Positions 10,817 through 21,399 of a DNA stretch of 64,000 bases are shown here, in pieces. The translations under genes and the position numbers were made by a program. The stretch comes from Gnetum montanum (Eukaryota > Streptophyta > Gnetopsida > Gnetales > Gnetaceae). The notes under the pieces were generated by a model, which was not told the origin of the DNA, did not search any database, and worked only from the letters and a program-made list of their open reading frames with translations. The number at the start of each line of letters is the position of its first letter. Position 1 is the stretch's first letter. The stretch spans positions 28,339 through 92,338 of the forward strand of contig MNCI01022121.1 of the NCBI GenBank assembly GCA_015680685.1. The letters run 5' to 3'.

Positions 10817-11270
10817 ATGTCCCTCTCTATGAATAAAAGAATGAGTGGCAGATTTGGCAATTTCACATAACAAGAAATTGTGTTATATGTTGGATCATTA
10901 ACATTAAAGTCAAATTTTCAAGCATGCATAATTAGAGTTGCATTTTATGGTGGGAAAATTTTTAGAGAGAGAGCCTTCTTAACCTGAGAGGCCTTAGACA
11001 GTTCCACCAGAATAAAGTTCTAAGTGTAGCAATAAGCATGAGAAACTTGAATTCCCTGGGGTTTAGGGAGGCTTTGGATTTGCATGTTAATACTCAATGA
11101 CCCTGGTAGAAACCCCACTTTGAAGAAAAATAAAGCATGTTGCGAAACCTTTAGAAGCCACATTGAAAATATCATCCAAGAAAAGGAAATCTATTTTAGG
11201 TAAGTTAGAAGAACTTCCCTGCTGAAGAGTAGAATTAGACAAATCTACCATTGCACAACCCACGTGAAAC
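10817..11270 (-). pseudogene. LINE ORF1 fragment (DUF4283-like)
   Basis: The minus strand reads 'MVDLSNSTLQQGSSSNLPKI' from an ATG near 11252, then after stops 'HAWKFDFNVNDPTYNTISCY' and 'VKLPNLPL'. The last part matches the plant LINE ORF1 pattern W.P.F.....WVxLPxLPLE found in DUF4283 RNA-binding proteins. It lies upstream of the ORF2 remains in the correct direction, so it is probably the same LINE, with the intervening part replaced by the LTR-A and coat/gag-like block. Confidence 0.5.
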
Positions 11271-12007
11271 TATCCACTACAACAACAATAATATTTACAA
11301 AATTACCTTGGTGTGGGTCAACGCCTCAACTACACCCCCACAATGCAAATCTACATGCAATGCCTAAACTTAGTCACCCATCGCAATGCCGAACAACACA
11401 CAAAGACATAGAACAACATCATCGGTCACAACATAGAACCACAAGGCTAGCACAACAGTGGCTATAATAACAGTAGCCATTGAGAAAACACTCAACCATA
11501 GAGACATGCCACTTTGCCCACTCCATTGCCATCACGAGCACAACAATAGTTGCTACCACCCAAGGATAAGTAGTGAGCACAAACATGAATGAAAAAGGCA
11601 ACATAGAACCAGTAGCCCACCATGGCTTGGAGCCACCATGACCACAACATAGTTGTCACTAGATGTCAATAGTCACAAGAGCCCCAATAGATAAAATTAT
11701 TTTTTAAGAGAAGGAAAGCTGAGAATGGTAATTTTGTAATGCAACAGCCCACTAGGACTTGGAACCCCCATGACCACAACGTAGTTGACACTGAAAGAAA
11801 ATGATCATAAAGTTGCTCACAACATGGCTTCAACTTTGCTCTTTTTTCTTGTTTGTAGTGCACAAGGAAATATTTTAACATCTAAACCTCAAGTGTTTTG
11901 AGTTGAGCCACTATATCCCTTATTTGCATGATGTGCTCACATGTACCATGAGTTTCAATAAGCTTCATGGATGAGAACTTCATTATCAAGGTGTTGGCCA
12001 AAGATCT
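11271..12007. other. Unassigned DNA with a short local duplication
   Basis: No gene is recognised. The reading frames here are compositionally biased (Thr/His-rich on plus, hydrophobic on minus) and look spurious. A segment 'ccaccatgaccacaacatagttg' near 11631 recurs as 'ccccatgaccacaacgtagttg' near 11767, with similar flanks ('agcccac..ggcttggag' and 'agcccac..gacttgga'), so a duplication of roughly 130-bp offset is present. Part may be the LINE 5' leader. Confidence 0.35.
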
Positions 12008-12667
12008 TTACTTGATCATTGTTGTACCTGAGCACAATAATATGTGTGGTAATAAAGATGAGCTTTACCACAAACCTTGCAACATTTTGGATAGATTAAA
12101 TATTTCATTTATGCATTTAATGTTTTCAATCAATTATTCAATAATTTCTAGTAATTAAGCTAATTAAGATAATTAAGCAAGAGAAGCTAGATAGATTAAA
12201 TACATAAGTACGAATACTTCAAGCGTAACATGTATTTGCTTGGTAATCATAGCAATGTTAGTGCTTGGTATGCCTAGTAGCATAATGCTTGGTAACCCAG
12301 CAGTGGATATGTAGGTTCAGGACATGTACGGAAAGTCGAAATAGATGCTTATATGAGGATTAGTTAGAGACTAGTTAGTTAGTTAATTTAGAGTAGTCAT
12401 TAAATTACTATATATCTATCTCTCTCATTCAAGCACCCAAAAACATAAAAACATAAAATGATAAAAATGATATGCCTCAATTACTCTTAACCATACCATT
12501 ATGCTTCACAAGTGTAATTGGAAAGACAATGAATGACCTTAGGGAAAGGTTCACTTCCTAGAAGACTAGTGTACCAAAAACTATCAAGTCCATGAAATTC
12601 GACTAGATCATGCGTGAACACTTTGTGATTCATATGGTTCGGTGTAGGGGTACCTTGTCACTCATCA
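12008..12667 (+). mobile_element. 5' LTR-A (copy 4), left-truncated
   Basis: This is the R/U5 part of LTR-A in plus orientation, beginning at about 'tttacttgatcattgttgtacctgagc' and ending '..ttgtcactcatca' at 12667. It is followed after one base by a primer-binding site and then gag, so it is a true 5' LTR of a plus-strand element. U3 is missing. Confidence 0.8.
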
Positions 12668-12668
12668 T

Positions 12669-12686
12669 TGGTGCCATTGTTGGAGA
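12669..12686 (+). promoter_or_regulatory. Primer-binding site, tRNA-Asp type, decayed
   Basis: TGGTGCCATTGTTGGAGA follows the LTR. The canonical Athila primer-binding site complementary to plant tRNA-Asp is TGGCGCCGTTGCCGGGGA (family knowledge). All differences are C-to-T or G-to-A transitions, several at former CpG sites. Confidence 0.75.
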
Positions 12687-12699
12687 CTTTGTTTGTTAA

Positions 12700-15250
12700 A
12701 TGTGCACTATCTAGGATCAGTGAGTATTATTAATATCATTGGATGAACTTAAGGTTAACATCACTCTCACATGACATATAACTACTAAGCACACTAATAA
12801 TTTTATTTGTTGTAAAATGTCTTCTTCCCATAGGCGTGAAGATGTTAGATTGCCAGTCCCATAGGAGTGCAAAGTGGTATATACTCATGTAAATGAGCAT
12901 GTACCAAACTTCATCTTCATCCTACATCAAGATGAATAGCTATGATGGCGTGATATGGAGGGTAACATCGTATTGCCCCCTGTTCAATCTATCCTCAGGA
13001 TGCTACTTTAAACCCTTAAAAATTTAGGCATCTCAGATCTTCACAAGGAATATGTTGTGAATGATCATGAAAATTATGACTACCATCTTACTAAAACACA
13101 GTGCAAGAGAGATTGAGACTAGGCGAAGCAACATGAGCTTACAAAGGGGAAACATTTTACTAATCCCTTGTTCCTCGTAAATCAAGATGATAATGGGGAT
13201 CCTTCCTTTAAAGGTTTTCAATATGAAGATTCTCCACCCCTTTTTGTTAATAATGAGGGTGTGACCCTGAACCTACAATCCACTATTCTTAAACCAGGTT
13301 CGGGAAAAAGTGTTAGTCAAGGTAGGGACTCAGGTGAACATCACAATGGCAAAGGATCTAAGGATGGTGGTTGTAATAAACAAAGAGGTGGTGGCAGATA
13401 CCGTGGTGGTGGTTGCAATATACCTTCCTCTTCATCCTTTTCATTTGATTTTGAACATTCCTCTTTATCTTTTGGTTCTCATAAAAGCCGCCATCGAAAT
13501 AATCATGATGAAGATGATCAACAAGATAATAATGACTATCAAAGCCATCAAGAACATAGAGGTGATAGAAACCATCATCAACAGCATTGATACAATCATG
13601 ATGATGAACCTCTATTGGAAAGTTGAAGCATGCTCAACATTGCAAAGGCAGTAAAGAACCCAAAAAGGCATATGAAATACAGTCGGATCAAGTGCTTAGA
13701 CATGAATAATATCCCATGATTTGAGGGGGGATACAAGTCTAATATGTAGAATCATCTACAAGATTTTCATGATGATTATGCCTTAAAAAACATTGAAAAT
13801 GACTTGTAGAAACTCAAGATTTTCTCCAGGACACTTATTAAGGAAGCTGAGAGCTAGTACTAGTTTTTGAATCCAGAATCCATTCATCGATGAAGTATCT
13901 TGTCAGAGCTATTTAATGAAAAATACTAGACGTACTCCAAATTTTCTAATCTAAGAAGGAAAATCCAAGGTTGTAAATAGGGAATACATGAACCCTTGGA
14001 TGCCACCATGGGTAGATATTATTCACTCTTACATTGATGTCCTAGCCATGGTTATTCTCAAAGGGAACAACTTCACCACATCATAGATGGGCTCAGAGCA
14101 GAAACTAGAAGGACTCTTAGGATGTATGCCCAAGGAAGATTGTCTAAAATGAGAGCTCATCATATCCAAAGGCTTATACAGTAGGTAGCAAAAGAAGAAG
14201 ATGAGTTGTGAAAAAGGGAAACTACCGAAGAGTATAATAAGGATCCTTCCATCAGGAAATGGGAGGTTCGATTTTGTGATAAGGAGGAGTCACCACTCGA
14301 TGAAGTCGTGAACAAGAAAACCTTGCCCATCCAAAAATCTATTTTTGATATTTTAGCAAACGCTGATAAATTATGTGATTCTTTGAATGAAAAATTCCAA
14401 ACTACTATGAAGATTGCTAAAGAATCCAAAGAGAAAAATATTGATCGTGTTTGCAGGAGGCAGAAAGAAGCTGAACGTGCCTACCAAAGAGGTAAGGGCA
14501 AAGTTGCTATTGTAGAGGAAGTTGTGAAAACCAACTTTCATGATGAAAATAGTTGTTAAATTTGTCAATACAAAAATCCAAAGGAATGTTGCCTTATGGT
14601 GTTAGACTTACAAGAGTCTAGGATGTACACATTGAATCCTTGAATAACATGTAGGTAAGCACCTAGGTGATTGCCTTATCCTCAAGGTAATCTAAGGTAG
14701 TTCCACCAGCAACAACAAGCTTACTACCCAAGTGGAGCTCCACCAAAATCATATGAGCAATACCAATAGTGGCATCAACCACAATAATGAGGAATGCCAC
14801 CACCAAAGCAGTAGCACCCTTATAGGCAACCAGATCCATACAGGTACTACATTTTGTAACCCATTTCTCCAAGAAGTTCTGCAAGTCATTTCTCATTTTA
14901 GCATCACTATTACCCTCCAGAGTATGATTGAACACATTCACCATCTACTCAAGGATAAAACCCATATCCATACCACCCTTTGCATCCATCTACACACACA
15001 TCTCTACCCTCAACCTAGTTACCTCCTTATCCATCCATGTAAGGTGAGATTCCTCCAAATTTGTAACAATGATATGCTATAAGGGCTATACATTTATAAT
15101 AGGCTTTCTAGCTGAGTGGTTTGGACAATCAATTTAAAAAAAGATCCTTCTTTTGACTCAATAGTCCTCTCCAACCATCATAACCTAGTACAACTGATAG
15201 CCCTACATCTCTAGTACCCTCATGCTCTACATCAAATACTTTTGAGTGCC
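12700..15250 (+). pseudogene. Athila-like gag, plus-strand element
   Basis: Remnant of the structural polyprotein, which would assemble the particle in the cytoplasm. The best open parts are 13168-13590 (charged, His-, Gly- and Asp-rich, around 'GGCNKQRGGGRYRGGGCN') and 14308-14559 ('QKSIFDILANADKLCDSLNE', then a Lys/Glu-rich helix and 'NSCxICQYKNPKECC'). The same order, mirrored, is found in the minus-strand elements at 21400-23900 and 42400-43620. The frame is broken many times. Length is about normal for an Athila gag. Confidence 0.65.
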
Positions 15251-15261
15251 CTTCAAACCAA

Positions 15262-15469
15262 ATGCTCCATACTGTGATGCTAACTCATGCTATTTCCAAT
15301 TGTATCAAGGTTGACAACCTTCCTACAAAAGGACTTGATATAGGAAGTCCACTCATTTACTTGCAAATTATTGGACATGAGCCATGCAAGGCTCTTCTTG
15401 ATTCTGATTCTAGTGTCAATCTCATCTCCCATTACATGTACAAGGCCTGGTGATGAATCGTGATTCATT
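15262..15469 (+). pseudogene. Athila-like aspartic protease, plus-strand element
   Basis: The frame reads 'LPTKGLDIGSPLIYLQIIGH' then 'ALLDSDSSVNLISHYMYKAW', the retropepsin active-site region. The usual D-S-G is replaced by D-S-D. The gene stops abruptly here: no RT of this element follows, and the next sequence belongs to a minus-strand accessory ORF. Confidence 0.7.
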
Positions 15470-15990
15470 AGGTCATGATATCACATTTGCTTCACCAACA
15501 ATGCTCTCATTTTATCTTCTTTTCTTTTGGGACTATTCACTATCCAGGCAGCTTCACCAATGTGTGTCAGAATAGGAACATTCTAAGGACATGGAAGTGT
15601 AGGAAAGAGTTCCTTCAAATTGACAAACCAAGCAGCAAATTGTTTTTGTTCGATATCGAATGCTCGGATCAATGTCTATAGCTACTAGTAGTCATTCATT
15701 TATTGGGCCAAGTTCTTTGCAACTACACGTTGTTCTTCAAAATGGATGCAAAGAACTGAAAGTTCCGCATTTGCTATTTCTAACTTTTGTTTGGTCTCTT
15801 TATGCATTTGGAACTCGCACTCATATAAGGAATATGAGGTGGCCACTTGCTTTTCTAGCTCATACTATAGCCTTCCAGCTGTTAGCATAGCCAGCTTTGC
15901 ATAATGGGGATTGGCTAACTCCATGTATTATGTCATTTCTTCAATTTGTAGCTCTTTGAGGTGGATCTCAACCTGGTTGTAGGCGTTCAA
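15470..15990 (-). pseudogene. C-terminal part of Athila accessory coiled-coil ORF (copy 1)
   Basis: Minus-strand reading gives 'GLNAYNQVEIHLKELQIEEM', 'QVATSYSLYECEFQMHKETK', 'RAFDIEQKQFAAWFVNLKEL' and 'HIGEAAWIVNSPKRKEDKMR'. Each has a clear counterpart in the plus-strand copy at 26080-26640 ('GIDAYNNVGIHLREL', 'SSYLLYEVEFKHHKD', 'HIGEVAWMMHDPRSKEVKMK'), and the front part also in the copy at 36050-36500. Heptad-like Leu/Glu/Lys spacing suggests coiled coil. This copy lost its N-terminal half. Function is unknown; its position suggests the env-like slot of Athila. Confidence 0.7.
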
Positions 15991-16009
15991 GCCATCAAAG
16001 ATGGGCTAC

Positions 16010-16330
16010 CACACACACAATGAAGAGCATACTTCCAGTTGCGAAAGGGTTGAAAGAATGGTTGTATTGGGACATGCGATGGAAATGTTTTGTGCTTGGA
16101 AAGAAGTGTTGATGTAGAAAAATGAAAAACTCCCCTAGTGTTGTGAACAAATGGAAAAATTCCAAAGGTGCAATGTTGGTATATATAGGATTTTGTCCAT
16201 GCGTCGATGGGGCTACATAAATGAGGCTGCATAAATGCAAGTCGATGCGTATACGGGGCCTAGTTGATGTAGTTGTGCTGCAAAGGTTGACCTGCGTTGA
16301 CTGTGAAAGAAAATGTCCAAAGGTGTGAAT
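16010..16330 (-). mobile_element. LTR-like fragment of another family
   Basis: The minus strand has a TATA-like 'CCTATATATACC' at about 16175-16190. To its right are U3-like elements ('gtcgatggggctacat', 'gtcgatgcgtatacggggcc') similar in style to LTR-A U3 motifs. The left side resembles R/U5 but does not match LTR-A closely. It is probably a fragment of a related LTR inserted in, or belonging to, the surrounding minus-strand element. Confidence 0.35.
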
Positions 16331-17825
16331 TGGAGCATAATCATGGGGGTGATTCAAAGTCGCAGAGACCATAGAACAATATGGGTGAAAGAGGAAGGAA
16401 TATTGTAGCTAGAAGAAGAGTTAAAATGAGGAGAATATCATAGTATGGAACTTTGTAGATGAGTGACCATGTGATGATTAGCATAGAAATAATCAAGCAA
16501 CCATATCAAGAGGATATGGGATTAAGAAAAAAAACCAAAGGATATGCAAGTGGGTCCTCCCCATAGTAGGTGGTAGCCTTAGTAGCCCTTGCATATCATC
16601 AACATAGGAGTTTGTGGGCCTCGTAGTTAATTAATGATGACCACGAGTTAATATTCAAATCCATGAGAACCAGCCAAAGAATTAGAAGTTCTAGTAGAAC
16701 ACAATAGACATTCAAGACATAGAACCATTAGTGAGGTGAATAATGGGAAGCAAATGATGAAGAGAAGAGGGAGTGAGATGGAATTGCTAATGTTGGTCAC
16801 ATGAAATCCCTTGTGAAGTGTGTAATTAAGTGACCCGATAGGATCATTCCTTAGTCCAGACCCAAAACCAACCACGTTCAGTGACATCGCATCAACATTA
16901 GAAGACTAGTCCATCCCCTTGAGGCACTAGAATGCTCCCATAAACAACCACCACTCCAACATGAGTGAGTGAGATAAAGTAAAAAGCGTTGAGTTAGAGG
17001 GGACAAAGCAAGTCCCATAACTGGTGCTTCTAGCCCATTAGAGGTGGTCTAAGGTAGGTGCTTTGAATTCCCATGTCTTTGTTTTTTTTGTTTTTCTTTT
17101 CTATGGGAACCACCCCATGCAAAGACCCATGTGTTTACGCATGGATTTGGTCCAAGATGTATGCTTTGAATCCTCATCATTTTTTTCTTTCTAAGTGATG
17201 AGGACCACATCATGTAAGGACAAATTTCCATGTAACTTCCAGTTAGTAGAGGATATGGAGTGGTAAGAAGTTTGTGAGGACACATACTTGCATGTAAGGA
17301 AATGTTGCATTCCCCTTGAAGTCACACCCTATTGAAACCGTTGGATCCTTCTTAAGTTTGGAAACTACACAAGTCATGAATTAATTAAAGTTGTTTATAA
17401 TTGAAAGGGATTGCATGTTTCAAAAATAAGGAAAACCATGGAGTGGGTGGATGGATGGATGATGTGGACTTCCTACTTGTTACATGAAATGAGAGTACAA
17501 TGTGATTGCCTAGAACAATAATGTGAAGGCAGGAACTAGATATAATAAGTGCACCATATCATGCAACCCATCGTAAAGAGAAACAACCACACTAATACAT
17601 CCTGTGACAATAAGACAACTTATTAATGAAAAGTATAAAATAATTGGAAGATAANCTTGCAAAAATAAAATAAAATGAGGAGCCAGTAGAATTGGTTAGC
17701 ATGGAAGGTGATCTCCCCCACAACTAAGTTGAGAGTAGGAGATCTGAAAAATGGAATGAGGTTGGCTGTGTGATGAGAGGGTAGTAGCACTAATTCATTG
17801 GAGTTCATGGAAGGATTGTAATTGT
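16331..17825 (-). other. Untranslated spacer of minus-strand Athila-like element
   Basis: No protein domain is seen. Part of it ('caagtgggtcctccccatag', about 16548) is shared with the spacer upstream of the accessory ORF at about 39600 ('caagtggatccttcccaaag'). This places it between integrase and the accessory ORF in this family. An undetermined base lies at 17655. Confidence 0.55.
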
Positions 17826-18960
17826 TGTGTATTAACTAACTGTGTTTTTGTGGGATCCTTAGGTTTGTGTATAAGCAAGGCCCTAGACGAAAAGATTTAA
17901 GAAACAATATAAGGTCCCTCCCAAAGTGTTTGAAACTTAGTACGTTGCGGTACATGTGTGGGGTTCTAGTAGAGTACCTTATCTCCACATTGAAATGTTA
18001 CCTTTAAAATTCTAAGGTCATGACATTTTTGATTATAGGCCTTGTCTATCTCATTTGATGATAGGGCTACTAGTCAATTCTCATCTAGCACATTCAAGTG
18101 TATGAGTTGTTCTCGTTGTGCTAGTCATAAGTCCAGACCCAAGTCACTGGCGGTAGATAGTGTTTAGAGTTCTGCTTTAATTGGAAGTTTCGATAGTTTC
18201 TTGTATACTAACTCTATAAGGAGAGTAGCCTATAGGAAGTTTCCATATGGAACGATACCCAAAGGGCATCATTAATTTTTGTGTTCCAATCCATCTTATA
18301 TTTGCTAATGGTGCAAGTTAGGATCTTTGTAATCTCCCTATTTGTGAATTCGGCTTGCCCGTTGGCTTGGGGGTGATAAGGTGTTGTAAATTTATGTTCG
18401 ACCCCCAAGTGTTGCATAAGGTTACGAAAAGTAGTGCTAGTGAAATGAGTTCTGTTGTCTAAAATGAGTGCACATGGCACTCCAAACCTATTTATGATTT
18501 TCTGTTGGACAAACTATGTGGCTGTGTTTGAGGAACAATTGGTGAAAGCTGCTACCTATGCCCACTTAGTACAGTAGTATATAGCAATGATGATGTACAC
18601 CTTTCCATTGGACATGGGTGTGATGGGACCCATGAAGTCGATGCCCCAAATATCGAAGAGTTCTAGTGGCTGGATCCATTGTTGGGGTCCCTCCATTCGT
18701 GTGGTTATCCCACCATCTCTCTGACATTATTCACAAGAGTGGATGAACCATTGCGCATCTCTAAAGAGTGTGGGCCAGTAATATCCCACAAGTAGGATCT
18801 TAATGGCTATGCATCCTCTAGCATAGTGGCCCCCACAAGGGCCCCTGTGAGCATCCTGGAGGATGTGCAATGTATCCACATCAAGGACACACCATCAAAC
18901 CAAGACATCCACACATAACTTGTAAAGGTGTCCATTGATTTCCATGAAGTGCTTGGCCTT
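17826..18960 (-). pseudogene. Athila-like integrase, minus-strand element
   Basis: The enzyme would insert element DNA into the chromosome. Frame 18480-18214 has 'ALILDNRTHFTSTTFRNLMQ' and 'TPYHPQANGQAEFTNREI', the second D and the E of the D,D-35-E core (DNG has become DNR). To the left the tail reads 'CGDKVLYQNPTHVPQRTKF' and 'QTLWEGPYIV', typical of a gypsy integrase C-terminus. To the right lie the zinc-binding (HHCC) remnants. Several stops interrupt it. Confidence 0.82.
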
Positions 18961-19570
18961 GTGAAGAAACTACTACTTCTTTTGATGATCCCACTCTTTT
19001 GGTAATTCTTGTGTTGAGAGATAGGTGAGGATGTCATTGAACCAAGTTGTTCCTATGGGCATCTCCTTATCAATTGCTCTAGTGAAGAGAATTTTGTCTA
19101 GAAATTGATCAGAGAGTGGCTCCTCCTCCTCTGCACTGTCCCATCGTAACCGAGACAAGTGGTCAACAATCACATTCTCAGTTCTCTTCCTATCTACCAT
19201 AGTAAGGTCAAATTCCTGAAGGATCATAAGCCATCGTATGATATGGGGACTCATCATTGGTTTGTTCATCAGGAACTCATGGCACTATGATCAGTATGTA
19301 CAAAAACCTTGTACTTGAGTACATAGTGTCAGAATTTTTCCAAGGTGAACACCACCATCATTAATTCCTTTTTAGTGGTGGTGTAGTTGAGGTAAGCACC
19401 CACAATGCTTCGGCTTGCACAGTGGATATAGTATGGACGTATCTAGTCATCCAACTATGTAAGCATGGATCCCAATGCATAACTAGACACATCCATCATG
19501 AAATGAAAAGGCTTAGACTAGTCAGGTGCCCATAGAATTGGAGTTTCTATTTGAGAATTTGGAATGCAGA
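18961..19570 (-). pseudogene. Athila-like RNase H and connection to integrase
   Basis: Frame 19269-18973 reads 'RWLMILQEFDLTMVDRKRTE', 'VIVDHLSRLRWDSAEEEEPL' and 'WFNDILTYLSTQELPKEW'. This is the end of gypsy RNase H (RW...LQEFD....+G..N.VAD.LSRL) followed by the Athila-type linker. RNase H would remove the RNA strand during reverse transcription. Residues upstream to 19570 are frame-broken. Confidence 0.8.
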
Positions 19571-19579
19571 TTCGCATTC

Positions 19580-20560
19580 CTTGGTCTAGAGAAACAGAGT
19601 ATATTTCTTTTTCAGTTCTACCAATGGCTTGGAGATCTTCCAGAAATTTTCAATGAAGCATCGGTAATAACCAATGTGGCCAAGGAATGACCGAACATCT
19701 TTTATAGTACTTGATTGACTAATGATTCCTTGGATGATCCTGATTTTTTTAGGATCTACACTAACCCCTACTTGTGAAATGCGGTGCCCCAGAACAATGT
19801 TCTCTTGGACCATCAAGTGGCTCTTTTGCCAGTTGAGCCATAAATTTGTTTTCACACATCTTTAAAAATTTCTCAAGGTGATCCAAGGCTTGTTCAAATG
19901 TTGCTCCATAGGTAGAGAAGTCATCCATGAAGACTTCTACCCCATTACCAATCTATTGCTGAAAGATGCTGAGGATAAGGCGTTGGAAGGTTGCAAGCAC
20001 ATTGCATAGGCCAAAGGACATATTCTTATATGTGAAAGTCCCCTAGGAAATTGTAAATGTTATCTTGGCCTGATCTTTGAGCATGATTTGGATTTGTTTA
20101 TAGCCACTATAACCATCCAAAAATATATAGTAACAATGCCCTGCAATGGTATCCAACACTTGATCCAAAAATGGAAGTGGGAAGTGATCCTTGAAGGTTG
20201 CCATGTTTAGTAGTTAGAAATCTATACAGATCCTCCATTTGCCATCCTTCTTTGGTACAATAACACGTGGGCTAATCCATTTGCTATCTGCAATGGAATA
20301 GATGAACCCCACTTTTAACAATTATTCAATTTCATCCTTCACAACTTGCTTTAATTTGGGGTTCAATTGTCTTTGTGGTTGTCTTCGTGGCTTCATGGAG
20401 GAGTCAATATAGATTTGATGTTGGCATACCATAGGATCAACTCCCATCAATTCATGATATAACCATGCAAAAGAAGCCATCCATTTGTTTTTCATTTTTA
20501 GCAATTTCTTCTTTTTGCTCAGGAGAAAGAGTGGCATTGATGGTTACCGGCTTGCCATTC
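19580..20560 (-). pseudogene. Athila-like reverse transcriptase
   Basis: The minus strand keeps the catalytic motif as 'VEVFMDDFS' (FMDD at 19920-19931). Frame 19855-19586 gives 'VLGHRISQVGVSVDPKKIRI' and 'VRSFLGHIGYYRCFIENF', the RT thumb/connection. Frame 20537-20322 gives 'LKQVVKDEIE' and the lead-in. Between these are recognisable but frame-shifted palm motifs. The homologous region of the other element lies at 40620-41741. Confidence 0.85.
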
Positions 20561-20799
20561 TGCAAGAATGCATATTCCAGATTGGTTGATAGGGTTTTCA
20601 GTTCCAAGGGCTCCTGTCAAAATATTTCAGGGATCTGTAGCTTTCCCCAATCATCACTATCATTAACAGCGGAGACTTGTTGATGGATCTTTTCCAATTC
20701 ATCCATGCTTTTCATATACGTATAGACAAGTCCCTCATATGGTTCCATGCATAAAGTGCTGCTGTTAGAGTTAGTGGTCAACCATTGGGTGCCTTCTTG

Positions 20800-21340
20800 A
20801 TTCGTGGTTGCTACATATAGACATTGTTAAACTTGTGATTCTTCAGCACACCGACTGCATGCTTGAATGTATGTTCACTTAGAGGACCAAAGTTGCTACA
20901 CACAGTTGCACCTTGAGTCATTGTACATGATGCATGGAATGCGCTTCTTCTCAATCTTCCCAAAAGGATTTTCTTTTGAAATTTCAAGGGAAAGATCTCG
21001 GAGTCCCAATCGTGCATCCACCATGTTGAGCCAGGCTTTCCCCATTATGATTGGAAAATTGCCCTTGTAATTATCAATGCGAATAAATAGGAAGTTAGCA
21101 GGATACGACCACCCACAAATGGTGGTCATAATATCTTCTACCAATCCTAAGGGAACCATAATGGATTGGTATGCCAGCTCGAGCCGAATGTTGCTCTTCT
21201 TCATCAGGGACAGATTCTAAGTCTTGTACATATCATGTGAAATCAAATTGACACCTGACTCCAAATCAAAGAGAGCCTTGGATGGCTTGTTTTATGCCAC
21301 TTGAAGGTATATGAGGGGACTCACTGGATCAATCAATTTC
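20800..21340 (-). pseudogene. Athila-like protease region
   Basis: Frame 21204-20896 reads 'YQSIMVPLGLVEDIMTTICG', 'NFLFIRIDNYKGNFPIIMGK' and 'AWLNMVDARLGLRDLSLEIS', the flap and C-terminal half of the Athila retropepsin (PxGxxED..V.......DF.V.......PIILGRPFL). The catalytic loop lies near 21270 ('ALFDLESGVN'-like reading) and has lost the DSG consensus. The same protein is found at 42281-41955. Confidence 0.75.
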
Positions 21341-21399
21341 TGAGGAAGATGACCTGCCTTAATCTAGTCTATCATAGCATGTGTTAGCATGATGGTTTG

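Noticed and set aside
11264-11467. Thr/His-rich ORF
   Set aside because: Composition-driven; no counterpart elsewhere and no domain.
13310-13654. Plus-strand ORF rich in Val/Ile
   Set aside because: It overlaps the better gag frame at 13168-13590 in another phase and is a by-product of GGT/GAT repeats.
15465-15469. 'tcatt' as a possible target duplication matching 'tcatt' at 24961
   Set aside because: The minus-strand element lacks its 3' LTR at that border, so a duplication there has no meaning; a 5-mer match is weak by chance.
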